Shown here one piece after another: positions 18,365 through 26,800 of a stretch of 39,075 nt of DNA. The DNA lies in contig JAETOX010000015.1 in NCBI GenBank assembly GCA_021771575.1, positions 1 to 39,075 of the forward strand, given 5' to 3'. The notes under the pieces were generated by a model. It did not search any database, was not told the DNA's origin, and saw nothing but the letters and a program-made list of their open reading frames with translations. Both the position numbers and the translations under genes were made by a program. Source of the DNA: Bacteroides sp. GTDB lineage: Bacteria; Bacteroidota; Bacteroidia; Bacteroidales; Marinifilaceae. Every line of letters begins with the position of its first letter. The stretch's first letter is position 1.

Positions 18365-20425
18365 ATGCCGGATAAAAAAACAAAGCGACGTCTCAATGCC
18401 TTATTCAGATTATTGATTATGCTGGTTATCTGCATAATCACAGTATACCTATTCCCCAAAGTAGGCAGTTTTCAGTACGAATATCAGAGGGGTATGAGTT
18501 GGAGATACGAAACCCTCAACGCCCCTTTCGATTTTCCGATTTATAAAACCGAAGAAGAATTACAGGAAGAACGCGGGAAACTAGCGGCCGAACAAAGTCC
18601 TATCTTCAATCTGAATAATAATATCGTTAAATACCAGACGAATAAGTTCAAAACGGCTCTTCATCCGTACGAAGCTCCAACTACTCACGTTGCGCTCACT
18701 CAGCTCATCAATAAATTACAGTTGATCTACGAGGCCGGAATCCTGCAATTACCGGAGCAACTGGATGCCTCTAAAATCAAAACGATCAAAATTGTAGAAA
18801 ACAATATCGGCCGTACAGTCGACTTCAAACAGGTATACACGTTAAAAAAAGCTTATGCAACTTTAAGCGAGCAAATCAACCATTCCGGATTGCCGGAATC
18901 CATGCAGGAAAATATCCTGAGTCTGAACCTGAACAATTACCTGCAACCCAATCTCGAATTCGATGCCTCCAAAACCAGCATGGAGCATCTGGATCGTTTA
19001 AAAAACATTAGCCTGACCCAGGGCATGGTGCAACAAGGTGATGTTATCATTACCAAACGGGATTTAGTAACTCCTGAAAAAGTCAAAATACTGAATTCTC
19101 TGAAAACCGAATATCAGCGCAATCTGGGCTCTACCGAAATGTATATGCGGACTATCGGAGGTCAGTTTATGCTGGTCATGGTGGCATTGATGATATTTAC
19201 TATTTTTTTCTATTATTCGAAAAAACGAATTTTTTATAATAACCGGGAATTCATTTTTCTTTATGGTTTATTTCTGGCGACAATTGTATTGGGAAGCCTG
19301 GGTTACTATCAGAATTTCAATATGTTCGCCATTCCGGTGTTATTTTTTGTTATCATCGTCAACATTCTGATCGGCAGTCGTTCGGCTCTCTATTTGTTAT
19401 TGAGCAGCACTTTGCTTATTTCTTATTATGCGCCGAATAGTTATATGTTTGCCTTTATGCAGCTCAGCGCAGGAATTGTTTCTATCTTCAGCCTTTCTCA
19501 TTTACAACGGCGAAGCCAATTGATATTGTCGATATTTCTGGTTTTCATTACCTACGCTTTAGTATACATTGCTTTTATTCTGACGCAGGAAGGAGAAATC
19601 CGGATCACTCATTTATTCGCCCTGATCTGGTTACTCATCAATTGTCTTTTGCTAACACTGACTTATCCGGTGATTTATATTTTCGAACGTATATTCGGCT
19701 ATACTTCCGAAATCACATTGATCGAATTGTCGAATCCCAATCACCCAGCCTTACGGAATTTGACTAAGAAAGCACCCGGGACTTTTCAGCATTCACTTAT
19801 GGTAGCCAATCTGGCAGAAGAAGCGATTTATCACATCGGAGGCGATCCGTTGTTGACCCGTACGGGAGCTTTGTATCACGATATCGGCAAAACTTTCGAC
19901 CCGATCTTTTTTATCGAAAACCAAAGTGGTGGCATGAACCCGCATGATCAATGCGATTTCGATGTCAGTGCACAACATATTATCAATCATGTTACCAAAG
20001 GAATAGAACTAGCTAAAAAATACAACTTACCGGAAACCATTATCAATTTTATCCGGACCCATCATGGCAAAAGTAAAGTAAAATACTTTTATAATTCTTT
20101 CAAAAATAAATATCCGGACCGGGAAATTGACGAATCGCTTTTCACATATGCGGGTCCGGATCCTGTCAACCGCGAATGCGCCGTGGTGATGATGGCGGAT
20201 GCCGTTGAGGCCGTATCACGAACCCTGGCAGTGAAAACAGAGGAAAATATAACTAAAGTAGTTAACGATATCATCGACGGACAGTTGAAAGACGGACGTT
20301 TTGCCAATGCCGAGATTACCTTTAAAGATATCGCTATCGTCAAGCGAGTGTTTATCGAGATGCTAACTAATATTTATCATTCCAGAATAGCCTACCCTAA
20401 ACTGGAAAACAAAGAAGAAAAATAA
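18365..20425 (+). CDS. 7TM-HD phosphohydrolase, PgpH-type cyclic-di-AMP phosphodiesterase
   Basis: The 686-residue membrane protein has one N-terminal membrane helix (about 15-30), an extracytoplasmic 7TMR-HDED domain (about 40-255), a block of about seven membrane helices (about 262-445) and a cytoplasmic HD domain. HD residues are visible in TFQHSLMVANLAEEA (first His), GALYHDIGKTFDP (His-Asp at about 505-506) and FIRTHHGKSKVKYFY. PgpH homologues hydrolyse c-di-AMP to pApA, linked to osmotic control and cell-wall homeostasis. The length and order are complete. The LacI-family gene begins 18 bases downstream. Confidence 0.92.
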   Translation: MPDKKTKRRLNALFRLLIMLVICIITVYLFPKVGSFQYEYQRGMSWRYETLNAPFDFPIYKTEEELQEERGKLAAEQSPIFNLNNNIVKYQTNKFKTALHPYEAPTTHVALTQLINKLQLIYEAGILQLPEQLDASKIKTIKIVENNIGRTVDFKQVYTLKKAYATLSEQINHSGLPESMQENILSLNLNNYLQPNLEFDASKTSMEHLDRLKNISLTQGMVQQGDVIITKRDLVTPEKVKILNSLKTEYQRNLGSTEMYMRTIGGQFMLVMVALMIFTIFFYYSKKRIFYNNREFIFLYGLFLATIVLGSLGYYQNFNMFAIPVLFFVIIVNILIGSRSALYLLLSSTLLISYYAPNSYMFAFMQLSAGIVSIFSLSHLQRRSQLILSIFLVFITYALVYIAFILTQEGEIRITHLFALIWLLINCLLLTLTYPVIYIFERIFGYTSEITLIELSNPNHPALRNLTKKAPGTFQHSLMVANLAEEAIYHIGGDPLLTRTGALYHDIGKTFDPIFFIENQSGGMNPHDQCDFDVSAQHIINHVTKGIELAKKYNLPETIINFIRTHHGKSKVKYFYNSFKNKYPDREIDESLFTYAGPDPVNRECAVVMMADAVEAVSRTLAVKTEENITKVVNDIIDGQLKDGRFANAEITFKDIAIVKRVFIEMLTNIYHSRIAYPKLENKEEK

Positions 20426-20443
20426 ACCTTAAAATTTAGGGAA

Positions 20444-21472
20444 ATGACACAAAAAGCCATTACTATTAAAGACTTAGCAGAAAAATTAAATATCTCTGTA
20501 TCTACCGTGTCAAGGGCGTTGAAAGATAATCCCGAGATCAGCCAGCAAACCCGGAAAACTGTCCAGGCTTTAGCCAAAGAACTGGGATACAAACCCAATC
20601 CGATAGCTGTGGCATTAAAAACTCATAAAAGTAATACGATCGGTGTCGTTGTTCCTCAAATTGTCAATACTTTCTTTGCCAATGTCGTAAAACAGATAGA
20701 AGAAATTGCCGACAAATACGGCTATAATGTATTGGTAGCTTCTTCTAATGAAAGTTTCGAAAAGGAAAAAAAGAACATCGATATTTTTCTGTCCAACCGC
20801 TGTGACGGGATCATCCTATCGATTTCCAAAGCGACTATTTCTTACGAGCATATCAAACAAATCCAGGAAATGGGAATCCCGTTAGTATTGTTCGACCGTA
20901 CCACCAAAGAACTGGAGGTGTCAAGAGTGGTAGCCGACGATGCAGACGCAGCTTATAAAATCGTACAACACCTCATCCATGGCGGAGCCCGGAAAATTGC
21001 GTTGCTCACCGGACCGGAACAATTATCTATCGGGAAAAACCGGATGAAAGGCTATCTGAAAGCAATGACTGTTAATAAACTGGAAATCAATACGGACTAT
21101 ATTGTCCGATGTGAAGATTTCTCTGTTAAAGCAGCCAAGGAAGCAACCCAACGTTTGCTGAACATGAAAAATATTCCTGATGCTATTTTCGGTATCAATG
21201 ACGATATGGCCATCGGTGCTATCGAAGCGATTAAGGAAAAAGGGTTGAAAATTCCCGAGGCCATCGCTGTGTTCGGTTTTTCCAATAGCAAACGTTCCCG
21301 TTATATGAGTCCCTCGGTGAGTACCATTGACCAATTTCCTGAAAAGATCGGAGAAACAGCTGCCGAACTCCTTTTCGAACAAATCCTGAATCCGAAACAT
21401 GCCAAAGTCCGGGAAGAGGTGATCAACTGTGAGCTGATCGTTCGCGAATCCTCCGACCGGTCGTTCTTATAA
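20444..21472 (+). CDS. LacI-family transcriptional regulator
   Basis: The 342-residue protein has an N-terminal helix-turn-helix (residues about 5-28, TIKDLAEKLNISVSTVSRAL), the hinge helix region ending LGYKPNPIAVALKT, and a periplasmic-binding-like sugar sensor (NTIGVVVPQIVNTFFANV, VLFDRTTKELEVSRVVADD, IFGINDDMAIGAIEAIKEKG). The effector and target are unknown: no sugar-use genes are adjacent, so it is probably not a local regulator. It is followed by a large intergenic inverted repeat. Confidence 0.93.
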   Translation: MTQKAITIKDLAEKLNISVSTVSRALKDNPEISQQTRKTVQALAKELGYKPNPIAVALKTHKSNTIGVVVPQIVNTFFANVVKQIEEIADKYGYNVLVASSNESFEKEKKNIDIFLSNRCDGIILSISKATISYEHIKQIQEMGIPLVLFDRTTKELEVSRVVADDADAAYKIVQHLIHGGARKIALLTGPEQLSIGKNRMKGYLKAMTVNKLEINTDYIVRCEDFSVKAAKEATQRLLNMKNIPDAIFGINDDMAIGAIEAIKEKGLKIPEAIAVFGFSNSKRSRYMSPSVSTIDQFPEKIGETAAELLFEQILNPKHAKVREEVINCELIVRESSDRSFL

Positions 21473-21475
21473 TAA

Positions 21476-21543
21476 AACAGTCAAAAAGGTTGCAACAATC
21501 AAAGAAGTCGAAAATGTCCGACTATTCAACCTCTTTGACTGTT
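21476..21543 (+). repeat. Large intergenic hairpin, terminator-like or repeat
   Basis: AACAGTCAAAAAGGTTG (21476-21492) pairs with CAACCTCTTTGACTGTT (21527-21543) over 17 positions with one mismatch. Within the loop, AGTCG pairs with CGACT. It lies 4 bases after the LacI stop but lacks a T-run. Related words (ACAGTC-AAAA and CTCTTTGACT) also occur before folE at 16623-16685, so it may be a dispersed repeat as well as a terminator. Confidence 0.6.
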
Positions 21544-21708
21544 CTGGTTGTGACTAGGCTAGCCATGATCCGGCTAAAAAGATCAAAAGAGATAAAATTT
21601 TCGGATGAATCCGATTATATCCGACCGGCTCCGATCCAATTCTGTAAAATACACAGAAAATCCGCGGTTAAAGATTGTTAAACCGATCAACTGTATTCCC
21701 TTCGTGAT

Positions 21709-21716
21709 TATATTTG
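21709..21716 (+). promoter_or_regulatory. Probable -7 box of the gld operon
   Basis: TATATTTG fits TAnnTTTG and lies about 50 bases before the gldA start. No -33 TTG is at the right spacing. Confidence 0.45.
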
Positions 21717-21767
21717 TTACACAATAATATTCTGTGCCGGATAGAAGGTGTAAAACAAGGAGCAATT

Positions 21768-22691
21768 ATGGATGTTGTGGTAGAAAACCTGACAAAATCT
21801 TTTGGGTATCAAAAAGCGGTAGACTCGGTAAGTTTTGAAGTTAAGAAGGGGGAAATTCTGGGATTTCTCGGACCTAACGGTGCCGGTAAAACGACTACCA
21901 TGAAAATTATGTCCTGCTTTTTGTTTCCCGACTATGGAAATATTCATATCGGTAAATATTCAATCTATAAAAACCCTTATAAAATCAAGCAGATTATCGG
22001 TTATTTGCCAGAACACAATCCTCTTTACGAGGAAATGAATGTGATTGATTTTTTAAATTTTATTGCTCAGATTCACAATATCCCCCATTACAAAATTCTC
22101 CCTAAAGTGATGGATATGCTTCGAACATGTGGGTTGGAAAACGAAAAACACAAAACTATCCGTGAACTATCGAAAGGTTATCGCCAAAGGGTTGGACTCG
22201 CCCAGGCATTGATTCACGATCCGGAAGTCGTCATCCTCGACGAACCGACAACAGGGCTCGATCCGAATCAAATTATCGAGATCCGGGAGCTGATCAAAAA
22301 AATCGGACAGGAAAAAACAGTGATCCTGAGTTCACATATTCTGGCCGAAATCGAGGCGACCTGCGATCGGGTATTGATCATCAACAAAGGAAAAATCGTG
22401 GCAGACGGGACATCGGCCGAATTACGGAATAAATCCAATACGGACAGGCTGGTGAAAATTCAAATCGAAGGCGGGGAAGAAACGGATATCTATAATGAAC
22501 TGGCTTTGTTGCCGGAAATCGAAAACATCATTTCCTCCACCAAATATCATTTCGAAATCCAATGTAACCGCGAGGCAGAAATCGAGAAAAAGATTTTCGA
22601 ACTCTGCACTCAAAACCATTGGTATATCAAAGAATTAACTCCCATCGAAACCCGTTTGGAAGATATTTTCAGGCAAGTAACTCAAAATTGA
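21768..22691 (+). CDS. gldA: GldA-like ABC transporter ATPase
   Basis: The start at 21768 is chosen: AAGGAG lies 5 bases upstream at 21758-21763, an unusually clear Shine-Dalgarno for this phylum, and MDVVVENLTKSFG aligns with family starts. The 307-residue ATPase has Walker A GPNGAGKTTTMK, signature LSKGYRQRVGLAQAL and Walker B VVILDEPTTGLDPNQ, with the C-terminal extension of GldA/CcmA-type ATPases. It forms a transporter with the next two genes. In Flavobacterium the set is required for gliding, but non-gliding Bacteroidales keep it, so its role here is unknown. Confidence 0.88.
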   Translation: MDVVVENLTKSFGYQKAVDSVSFEVKKGEILGFLGPNGAGKTTTMKIMSCFLFPDYGNIHIGKYSIYKNPYKIKQIIGYLPEHNPLYEEMNVIDFLNFIAQIHNIPHYKILPKVMDMLRTCGLENEKHKTIRELSKGYRQRVGLAQALIHDPEVVILDEPTTGLDPNQIIEIRELIKKIGQEKTVILSSHILAEIEATCDRVLIINKGKIVADGTSAELRNKSNTDRLVKIQIEGGEETDIYNELALLPEIENIISSTKYHFEIQCNREAEIEKKIFELCTQNHWYIKELTPIETRLEDIFRQVTQN

Positions 22692-22697
22692 CCCCCC

Positions 22698-23420
22698 ATG
22701 AATACTGTAAGTATATTGATAAACAAAGAACTGTCCAACAGTTTTAACTCATGGAGTATCTATCTGGGATATATTTTATTTTTCTGTATCTGCGGTTTTT
22801 TTTCCTGGCTTTCCACCGATAATTTATTTTATCTGGGACAAGCGACAATGAACCCGGTTTTCGGTGTCATCAATTGGACACAATTTTTTCTGATACCTGC
22901 CCTTACGATGAAAAGTATTGCCGATGAGAAAAGAAATGGAACAATTGAGCTGATGCTTACCAAACCGGTTAAAACAGCCGATCTGATTTGCGGTAAGTTT
23001 TTTTCCAACCTGATAATCACAACGATAGCCTTACTGATTACGTTGCCCTATTATTTCACTCTTTCTTTCTTAGGACAAGTGGATCATGGCGCTGTACTTC
23101 TGGGTTATTTCGGTTTAATAGCCATGAGCGCCTGTTATATCAGTATCGGAATTTTTTCCTCTGCCCTCTCACGGACACCAGTAACTGCTTTTTTTGTCAG
23201 TCTGGGCATAGGGTTATGTTTTCAGTTTTTGTTCGGCACTTTAGCCGTTCAGATCGGTACAGGATTCTTTGCCGATTTTTTCAGTTATTTATCTATGGAA
23301 GAACACTTCGACTCACTCTCGCGGGGTATTCTGGATTCCCGGGATCTGGTCTATTTCGGTTCTGTGGTCACGATATTCCTGGCATTGTCTAAATTTTTTA
23401 TTTGCAAAAGCAGATTTTAG
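22698..23420 (+). CDS. gldF: GldF-like ABC transporter permease
   Basis: The 240-residue protein has about six membrane helices (first: WSIYLGYILFFCICGFFSW) and the ABC-2 permease loop EKRNGTIELMLTKPVKTADLICGKF that docks on the ATPase. It starts 6 bases after gldA and precedes gldG, matching the gldA-gldF-gldG arrangement; here gldA is adjacent rather than distant. The substrate is unknown. Confidence 0.88.
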   Translation: MNTVSILINKELSNSFNSWSIYLGYILFFCICGFFSWLSTDNLFYLGQATMNPVFGVINWTQFFLIPALTMKSIADEKRNGTIELMLTKPVKTADLICGKFFSNLIITTIALLITLPYYFTLSFLGQVDHGAVLLGYFGLIAMSACYISIGIFSSALSRTPVTAFFVSLGIGLCFQFLFGTLAVQIGTGFFADFFSYLSMEEHFDSLSRGILDSRDLVYFGSVVTIFLALSKFFICKSRF

Positions 23421-23446
23421 TTTCTGTATTTAAGGTTCTTGCTTCT

Positions 23447-24937
23447 ATGAAAAAAATAATTAAAGATACGATTTATACCCTTGCCATCGTTTTACTATTG
23501 AATGTGTTTTCGTATTTCTTATTTTTCAGGCTCGATTTCACTCATACCAAACGTTATTCTCTGAGCAAAGTAAGTAAAACCAGTATTCTCAACAATAAAG
23601 AACCGATCGTGGTCGATTTTTATATCACGGAAGATTTGCCTCAAGACGTAAAAAAAATAGCCAGGGAATTCCGTTCACTGCTCAAAGAATACAAATCTCT
23701 GAGTAACGCGAATTTCACGATCAACACGATTTATCCAGATAACAGCGAAAAAGAATTCAGAGCCACGCAGGCCGGCATACAACCCATCTTTAAAGAGATC
23801 AGGGAAAGGGATTTGGAAAAAATACAAAAGATCTATATCGGAGCTGTATTTCATATTGGTAATAAACAAGCTGTTTTGCCAATCATCAGCAACGAAACGC
23901 CCATGGAATACGAAATCACCCGTCTCCTTAAACAATCTTCCGATACCCTGAAACCCAAGATCGGTTTTGTACGCGGACATGGCGAAAGTCCTCTCAATAC
24001 CTTGCCACAACTCGTCAATGAATTGTCGCACCTGACCGATATGACGATTGTGGATTTGAATGCTCCGAATGACCATAAGTGCAATGTGTTGTGTATTATC
24101 GATCCCAAAGACACTTATTCTGCTTACGAAATAGAACAATTAGAAAAATACCTGAGTCAGGGAGGACGCCTGTTTATTGCCCTGAATCACGCGAAAGGGC
24201 AGTTACAAAACCGGAATAATGGCTACATCAACCGGACAGGGATTGAAGATATGCTGGAAAAAAAGGGCCTTAAAATCAAATATGATTTCGTGGTTGATAA
24301 TAATTGCGGCAACATTGCCATCAACCAGCAATACGGATTTATTAATTTTCAAAGCAATGTGAGTTTTCCTTTCGTGCCCATCATCACCAACTTCAGTAAA
24401 CATACCATTACTTACGGTTTGAAATCGATGTTACTGATTTTTGCCAGCAGCATCGAACGGGTGAAAACACAAAGTACTTATATTTTCACTCCGCTGGCCA
24501 AGACATCTTCGATTTCAGGGATACAACAGGCACCTGTTTTTTTCAACTATCAGAAACAGTGGACTCAGCATGATTTCAATCATCCCCACAATATTGTAGC
24601 TGCCCTGTTAACAAACGACGATAATCACAGTGCGATTGTCACCATTACGGATGCTGATTTCATAAAAGACGAGATCGTTACCTCAAGCCGGACGGACAAT
24701 GTTACCTTTGCCCTCAATTCGATCGAGTGGTTGGCAGACAATTCCGGCCTGATTGAACTCCGCAATAAATTCGCTACCTTTTCCTCTCTGGAACCGATTC
24801 AGGAGAACACCCGGAATATACTGAAATACCTGAATTTCTTTCTCCCGATCGTGATCATTCTGGCTATTGCCTTCGTTCACTACCGGAGAAGTCAACGCAA
24901 GCGGGCAAATCGCTCGCGCCCGGGTTACCTGGATTAA
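23447..24937 (+). CDS. gldG: GldG-like gliding-associated ABC transporter component
   Basis: The start at 23447 (MKKIIKDTIYTLAIVLLLNVFSYF) is chosen over an in-frame start at 23402 that overlaps gldF. The 496-residue protein has one N-terminal membrane helix (about 8-30), a large extracytoplasmic region (ABC-2 auxiliary/DUF4350-like: PIVVDFYITEDLPQDVKKIA, VRGHGESPLNTLP, GGRLFIALNHAKG) and one C-terminal membrane helix (about 465-483), followed by a basic tail. The last 4 bases overlap the end of convergent dapA. It is likely the third subunit of the gldAF transporter. Confidence 0.88.
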   Translation: MKKIIKDTIYTLAIVLLLNVFSYFLFFRLDFTHTKRYSLSKVSKTSILNNKEPIVVDFYITEDLPQDVKKIAREFRSLLKEYKSLSNANFTINTIYPDNSEKEFRATQAGIQPIFKEIRERDLEKIQKIYIGAVFHIGNKQAVLPIISNETPMEYEITRLLKQSSDTLKPKIGFVRGHGESPLNTLPQLVNELSHLTDMTIVDLNAPNDHKCNVLCIIDPKDTYSAYEIEQLEKYLSQGGRLFIALNHAKGQLQNRNNGYINRTGIEDMLEKKGLKIKYDFVVDNNCGNIAINQQYGFINFQSNVSFPFVPIITNFSKHTITYGLKSMLLIFASSIERVKTQSTYIFTPLAKTSSISGIQQAPVFFNYQKQWTQHDFNHPHNIVAALLTNDDNHSAIVTITDADFIKDEIVTSSRTDNVTFALNSIEWLADNSGLIELRNKFATFSSLEPIQENTRNILKYLNFFLPIVIILAIAFVHYRRSQRKRANRSRPGYLD

Positions 24938-25806
24938 AGACTTTGCTGTATAAGTCGATATAACGATTCACTGACGGGGATCAAAGGCAAACGCAAAGTA
25001 TTGCACCGGATAATGCCGGCTGCATGTAAGGCAGCTTTTACACCAGCCGGATTTCCTTCTTCAAAAAGCGACTTACACAATCCCGACAACTGAAGATGCA
25101 ATTCCCGGGCAGTAGCAAAATCATCTGCTTGTGCATAACGCACCAAATCCGAACATGCTTGCGGCAATACATTGGCCACCACTGAAATGACTCCATCGAA
25201 TCCGATAGCCATGAGAGGTAATACAATAGAATCGTCTCCTGACAAAACAGCAAAATCGTCCCGTTTCCCTTTCATGATGGCAGTAGCCTGTTCGAAATTG
25301 CCAGCAGCTTCCTTCAGGGCCATAATATCAGGACAGTCTTTCGATAAACGGATCACAGTCTCTGCTTTCATATTCACCCCCGTCCTTCCCGGTACATTAT
25401 ATAAACACAAAGGTAAAGGCGAAACGGCTGCAATAGCCTTGAAATGCTGGTACAAACCTTCCTGGCTCGGTTTATTATAGAAGGGAGTGATACTCAAGAT
25501 ACCCTGACATTCTTTCAACCAAGAGGCTGCCTGAATCTCCCGGATGGCTTCGGCCGTATTATTCCCGCCGATTCCTGCAATCATTGGGAGACGCCCCTGA
25601 TTTACCCCAGCCACAGTATGTACAACCTCAGCCTTCTCAGCAACGGTCAAAGTGGCTGTTTCGGCTGTAGTTCCCAATACCACCAAAAAGTTCACTCCTC
25701 CTGCTATCACATGTTCTACCAACCGACGCAAAGAATCCAGGTCCAACCGACCTTCTTCGTCGAATGGAGTCACCAAAGCTACTCCTGTACCCATTAATCT
25801 TTTCAT
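24934..25806 (-). CDS. dapA: 4-hydroxy-tetrahydrodipicolinate synthase
   Basis: Condenses aspartate semialdehyde with pyruvate, first committed step to diaminopimelate and lysine. The 290-residue TIM barrel has the Schiff-base lysine at 165 in MALKEAAGN, Tyr136 in LYNVPGRTGVNM with Arg141, and the threonine pair in VLGTTAETATL (about 46-47). The DUF6913 gene ends one base upstream of its start, so they are coupled. The gene overlaps the 3' end of gldG by 4 bases, tail to tail. Confidence 0.96.
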   Translation of the reverse strand: MKRLMGTGVALVTPFDEEGRLDLDSLRRLVEHVIAGGVNFLVVLGTTAETATLTVAEKAEVVHTVAGVNQGRLPMIAGIGGNNTAEAIREIQAASWLKECQGILSITPFYNKPSQEGLYQHFKAIAAVSPLPLCLYNVPGRTGVNMKAETVIRLSKDCPDIMALKEAAGNFEQATAIMKGKRDDFAVLSGDDSIVLPLMAIGFDGVISVVANVLPQACSDLVRYAQADDFATARELHLQLSGLCKSLFEEGNPAGVKAALHAAGIIRCNTLRLPLIPVSESLYRLIQQSL

Positions 25807-25807
25807 G

Positions 25808-26329
25808 TCAGAATTTTTTTATATCAGCTAATAATGCTGTCAATTTCTCAATAAATTCAAGTGGCTGTTTTACTCCATCGACTAAGATATCCCCATATCC
25901 CCCCTCTTTCTTCATTCCTACCACACACAATGCCTGCGCATTCGTCGTTACATAACGAGTCAGTATATAAGGCTCCAAAGTCAGATCTACCAGCAAATCA
26001 TATTTATTATTCAACATCTTCTGTAAACCGGCATTCTGAATTTTGCCACCAAAACCCAAATCTTCTTTCCGAAAAACCACTCTTCCTTCGGTAACCGTAT
26101 TTTCCGAACTATCGGGAAGAAAACACAACTTATCTATTTTTATTCCCCGGAATTTTTCCGTCAATACCCTCAACCATTCCTCTTCCTGCAAATGTGCAGT
26201 CCAAAGCACCAGACAACTTTTTATTTCGTCTAACCCTTTATATTCTACCGTACGCGTCACAGTTTTCATCCGTTTAGCCAGCGAATCTTCCTTAAAGCGA
26301 TGCAATATACGATTGATAATCTTTTTCAT
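25808..26329 (-). CDS. DUF6913 family protein of unknown function
   Basis: The 173-residue protein has a basic N-terminus (MKKIINRILHRFKED), then alternating strands and helices (KSCLVLWTAHLQEEEWLR; KIDKLCFLPDSSE; YDLLVDLTLEPYILTRYVTTNAQALCVVG). It has no signal peptide, no membrane helix and no catalytic motif I recognise. It matches the small Bacteroidetes family usually found beside dapA, and here the spacing to dapA is one base, suggesting coupled expression. Function is unknown. Confidence 0.75.
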   Translation of the reverse strand: MKKIINRILHRFKEDSLAKRMKTVTRTVEYKGLDEIKSCLVLWTAHLQEEEWLRVLTEKFRGIKIDKLCFLPDSSENTVTEGRVVFRKEDLGFGGKIQNAGLQKMLNNKYDLLVDLTLEPYILTRYVTTNAQALCVVGMKKEGGYGDILVDGVKQPLEFIEKLTALLADIKKF

Positions 26330-26436
26330 ATTTCTCTAATTCTACTGACAAAAATAATAATAAAAAAAACGATTCATCCCGCTTTGTTAGATCTTCTACA
26401 AAAATTCATTTTGTCATAAAAAAAACAACAAAAAAC

Positions 26437-26467
26437 TTGCACAGAAGTTTTTTTGTACATATCTTTG
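26437..26467 (+). promoter_or_regulatory. Promoter of tRNA-Arg
   Basis: TTG (26437-26439), a 20-base spacer and TATCTTTG (26460-26467) match the Bacteroidetes housekeeping promoter. Transcription would begin about 10-15 bases before the tRNA. Confidence 0.8.
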
Positions 26468-26489
26468 CAGCGCTTTAGAGATAAGACAC

Positions 26490-26562
26490 GGACTCGTAGC
26501 TTAATGGATAGAGCACTTGGTTACGGCCCAAGAGGTTGTGGGTTCGACTCCCGCCGAGTTCA
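26490..26562 (+). tRNA. tRNA-Arg, anticodon ACG; integration target
   Basis: The acceptor stem GGACTCG pairs with CGAGTTC, discriminator A. The anticodon arm CTTGG-TTACGGC-CCAAG gives ACG (read as ICG). T-arm GTGGG-TTCGACT-CCCGC is regular. CCA is not encoded. 73 bases. Its last 13 bases plus the next one recur at 36073-36086, the far end of the integrated element. Confidence 0.96.
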
Positions 26563-26563
26563 C
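26550..26563 (+). other. attL core of the integrated element
   Basis: CCCGCCGAGTTCAC, the 3' end of tRNA-Arg, is repeated exactly at 36073-36086. The integrase gene begins 238 bases inside this end, the usual layout for elements that integrate into a tRNA 3' end and restore it. Confidence 0.75.
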
Positions 26564-26586
26564 GGAATCAACAAGCAAAACAAAGC

Positions 26587-26620
26587 AAACTCCTGAAAAC
26601 AAAGGCTTTCAGGAGTTTTT
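26587..26620 (+). terminator. Terminator of tRNA-Arg, duplicated at the far end
   Basis: AAACTCCTGAAA pairs with TTTCAGGAGTTT, followed by Ts. The same arms recur at 36110-36140, 24 bases after the attR core, just as here 24 bases after the attL core. Confidence 0.85.
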
Positions 26621-26676
26621 CTTTTTCCCAACTTACCGAAAATACAGCAAAACGAAGCAGTAAAAACAGGTGAAAT

Positions 26677-26712
26677 CGGTGGACTTTATTTCTCCCCGGT
26701 TTTAGTCCACCG
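26677..26712 (+). repeat. Inverted repeat near the element's left end
   Basis: CGGTGGACT (26677-26685) is inverted as AGTCCACCG (26704-26712). The first arm lies in GAAATCGGTGGA, which recurs at 36001-36012 near the right end. Placement inside both ends suggests integrase arm-binding sites, which is inference. Confidence 0.5.
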
Positions 26713-26800
26713 AATTGATTATTATTCGTTGTTTCTCAATGTTTTGCAAAACGTGTTTACGACTAAGATAATTACTTTTAACCCGTTAAAATTTAGTCGT

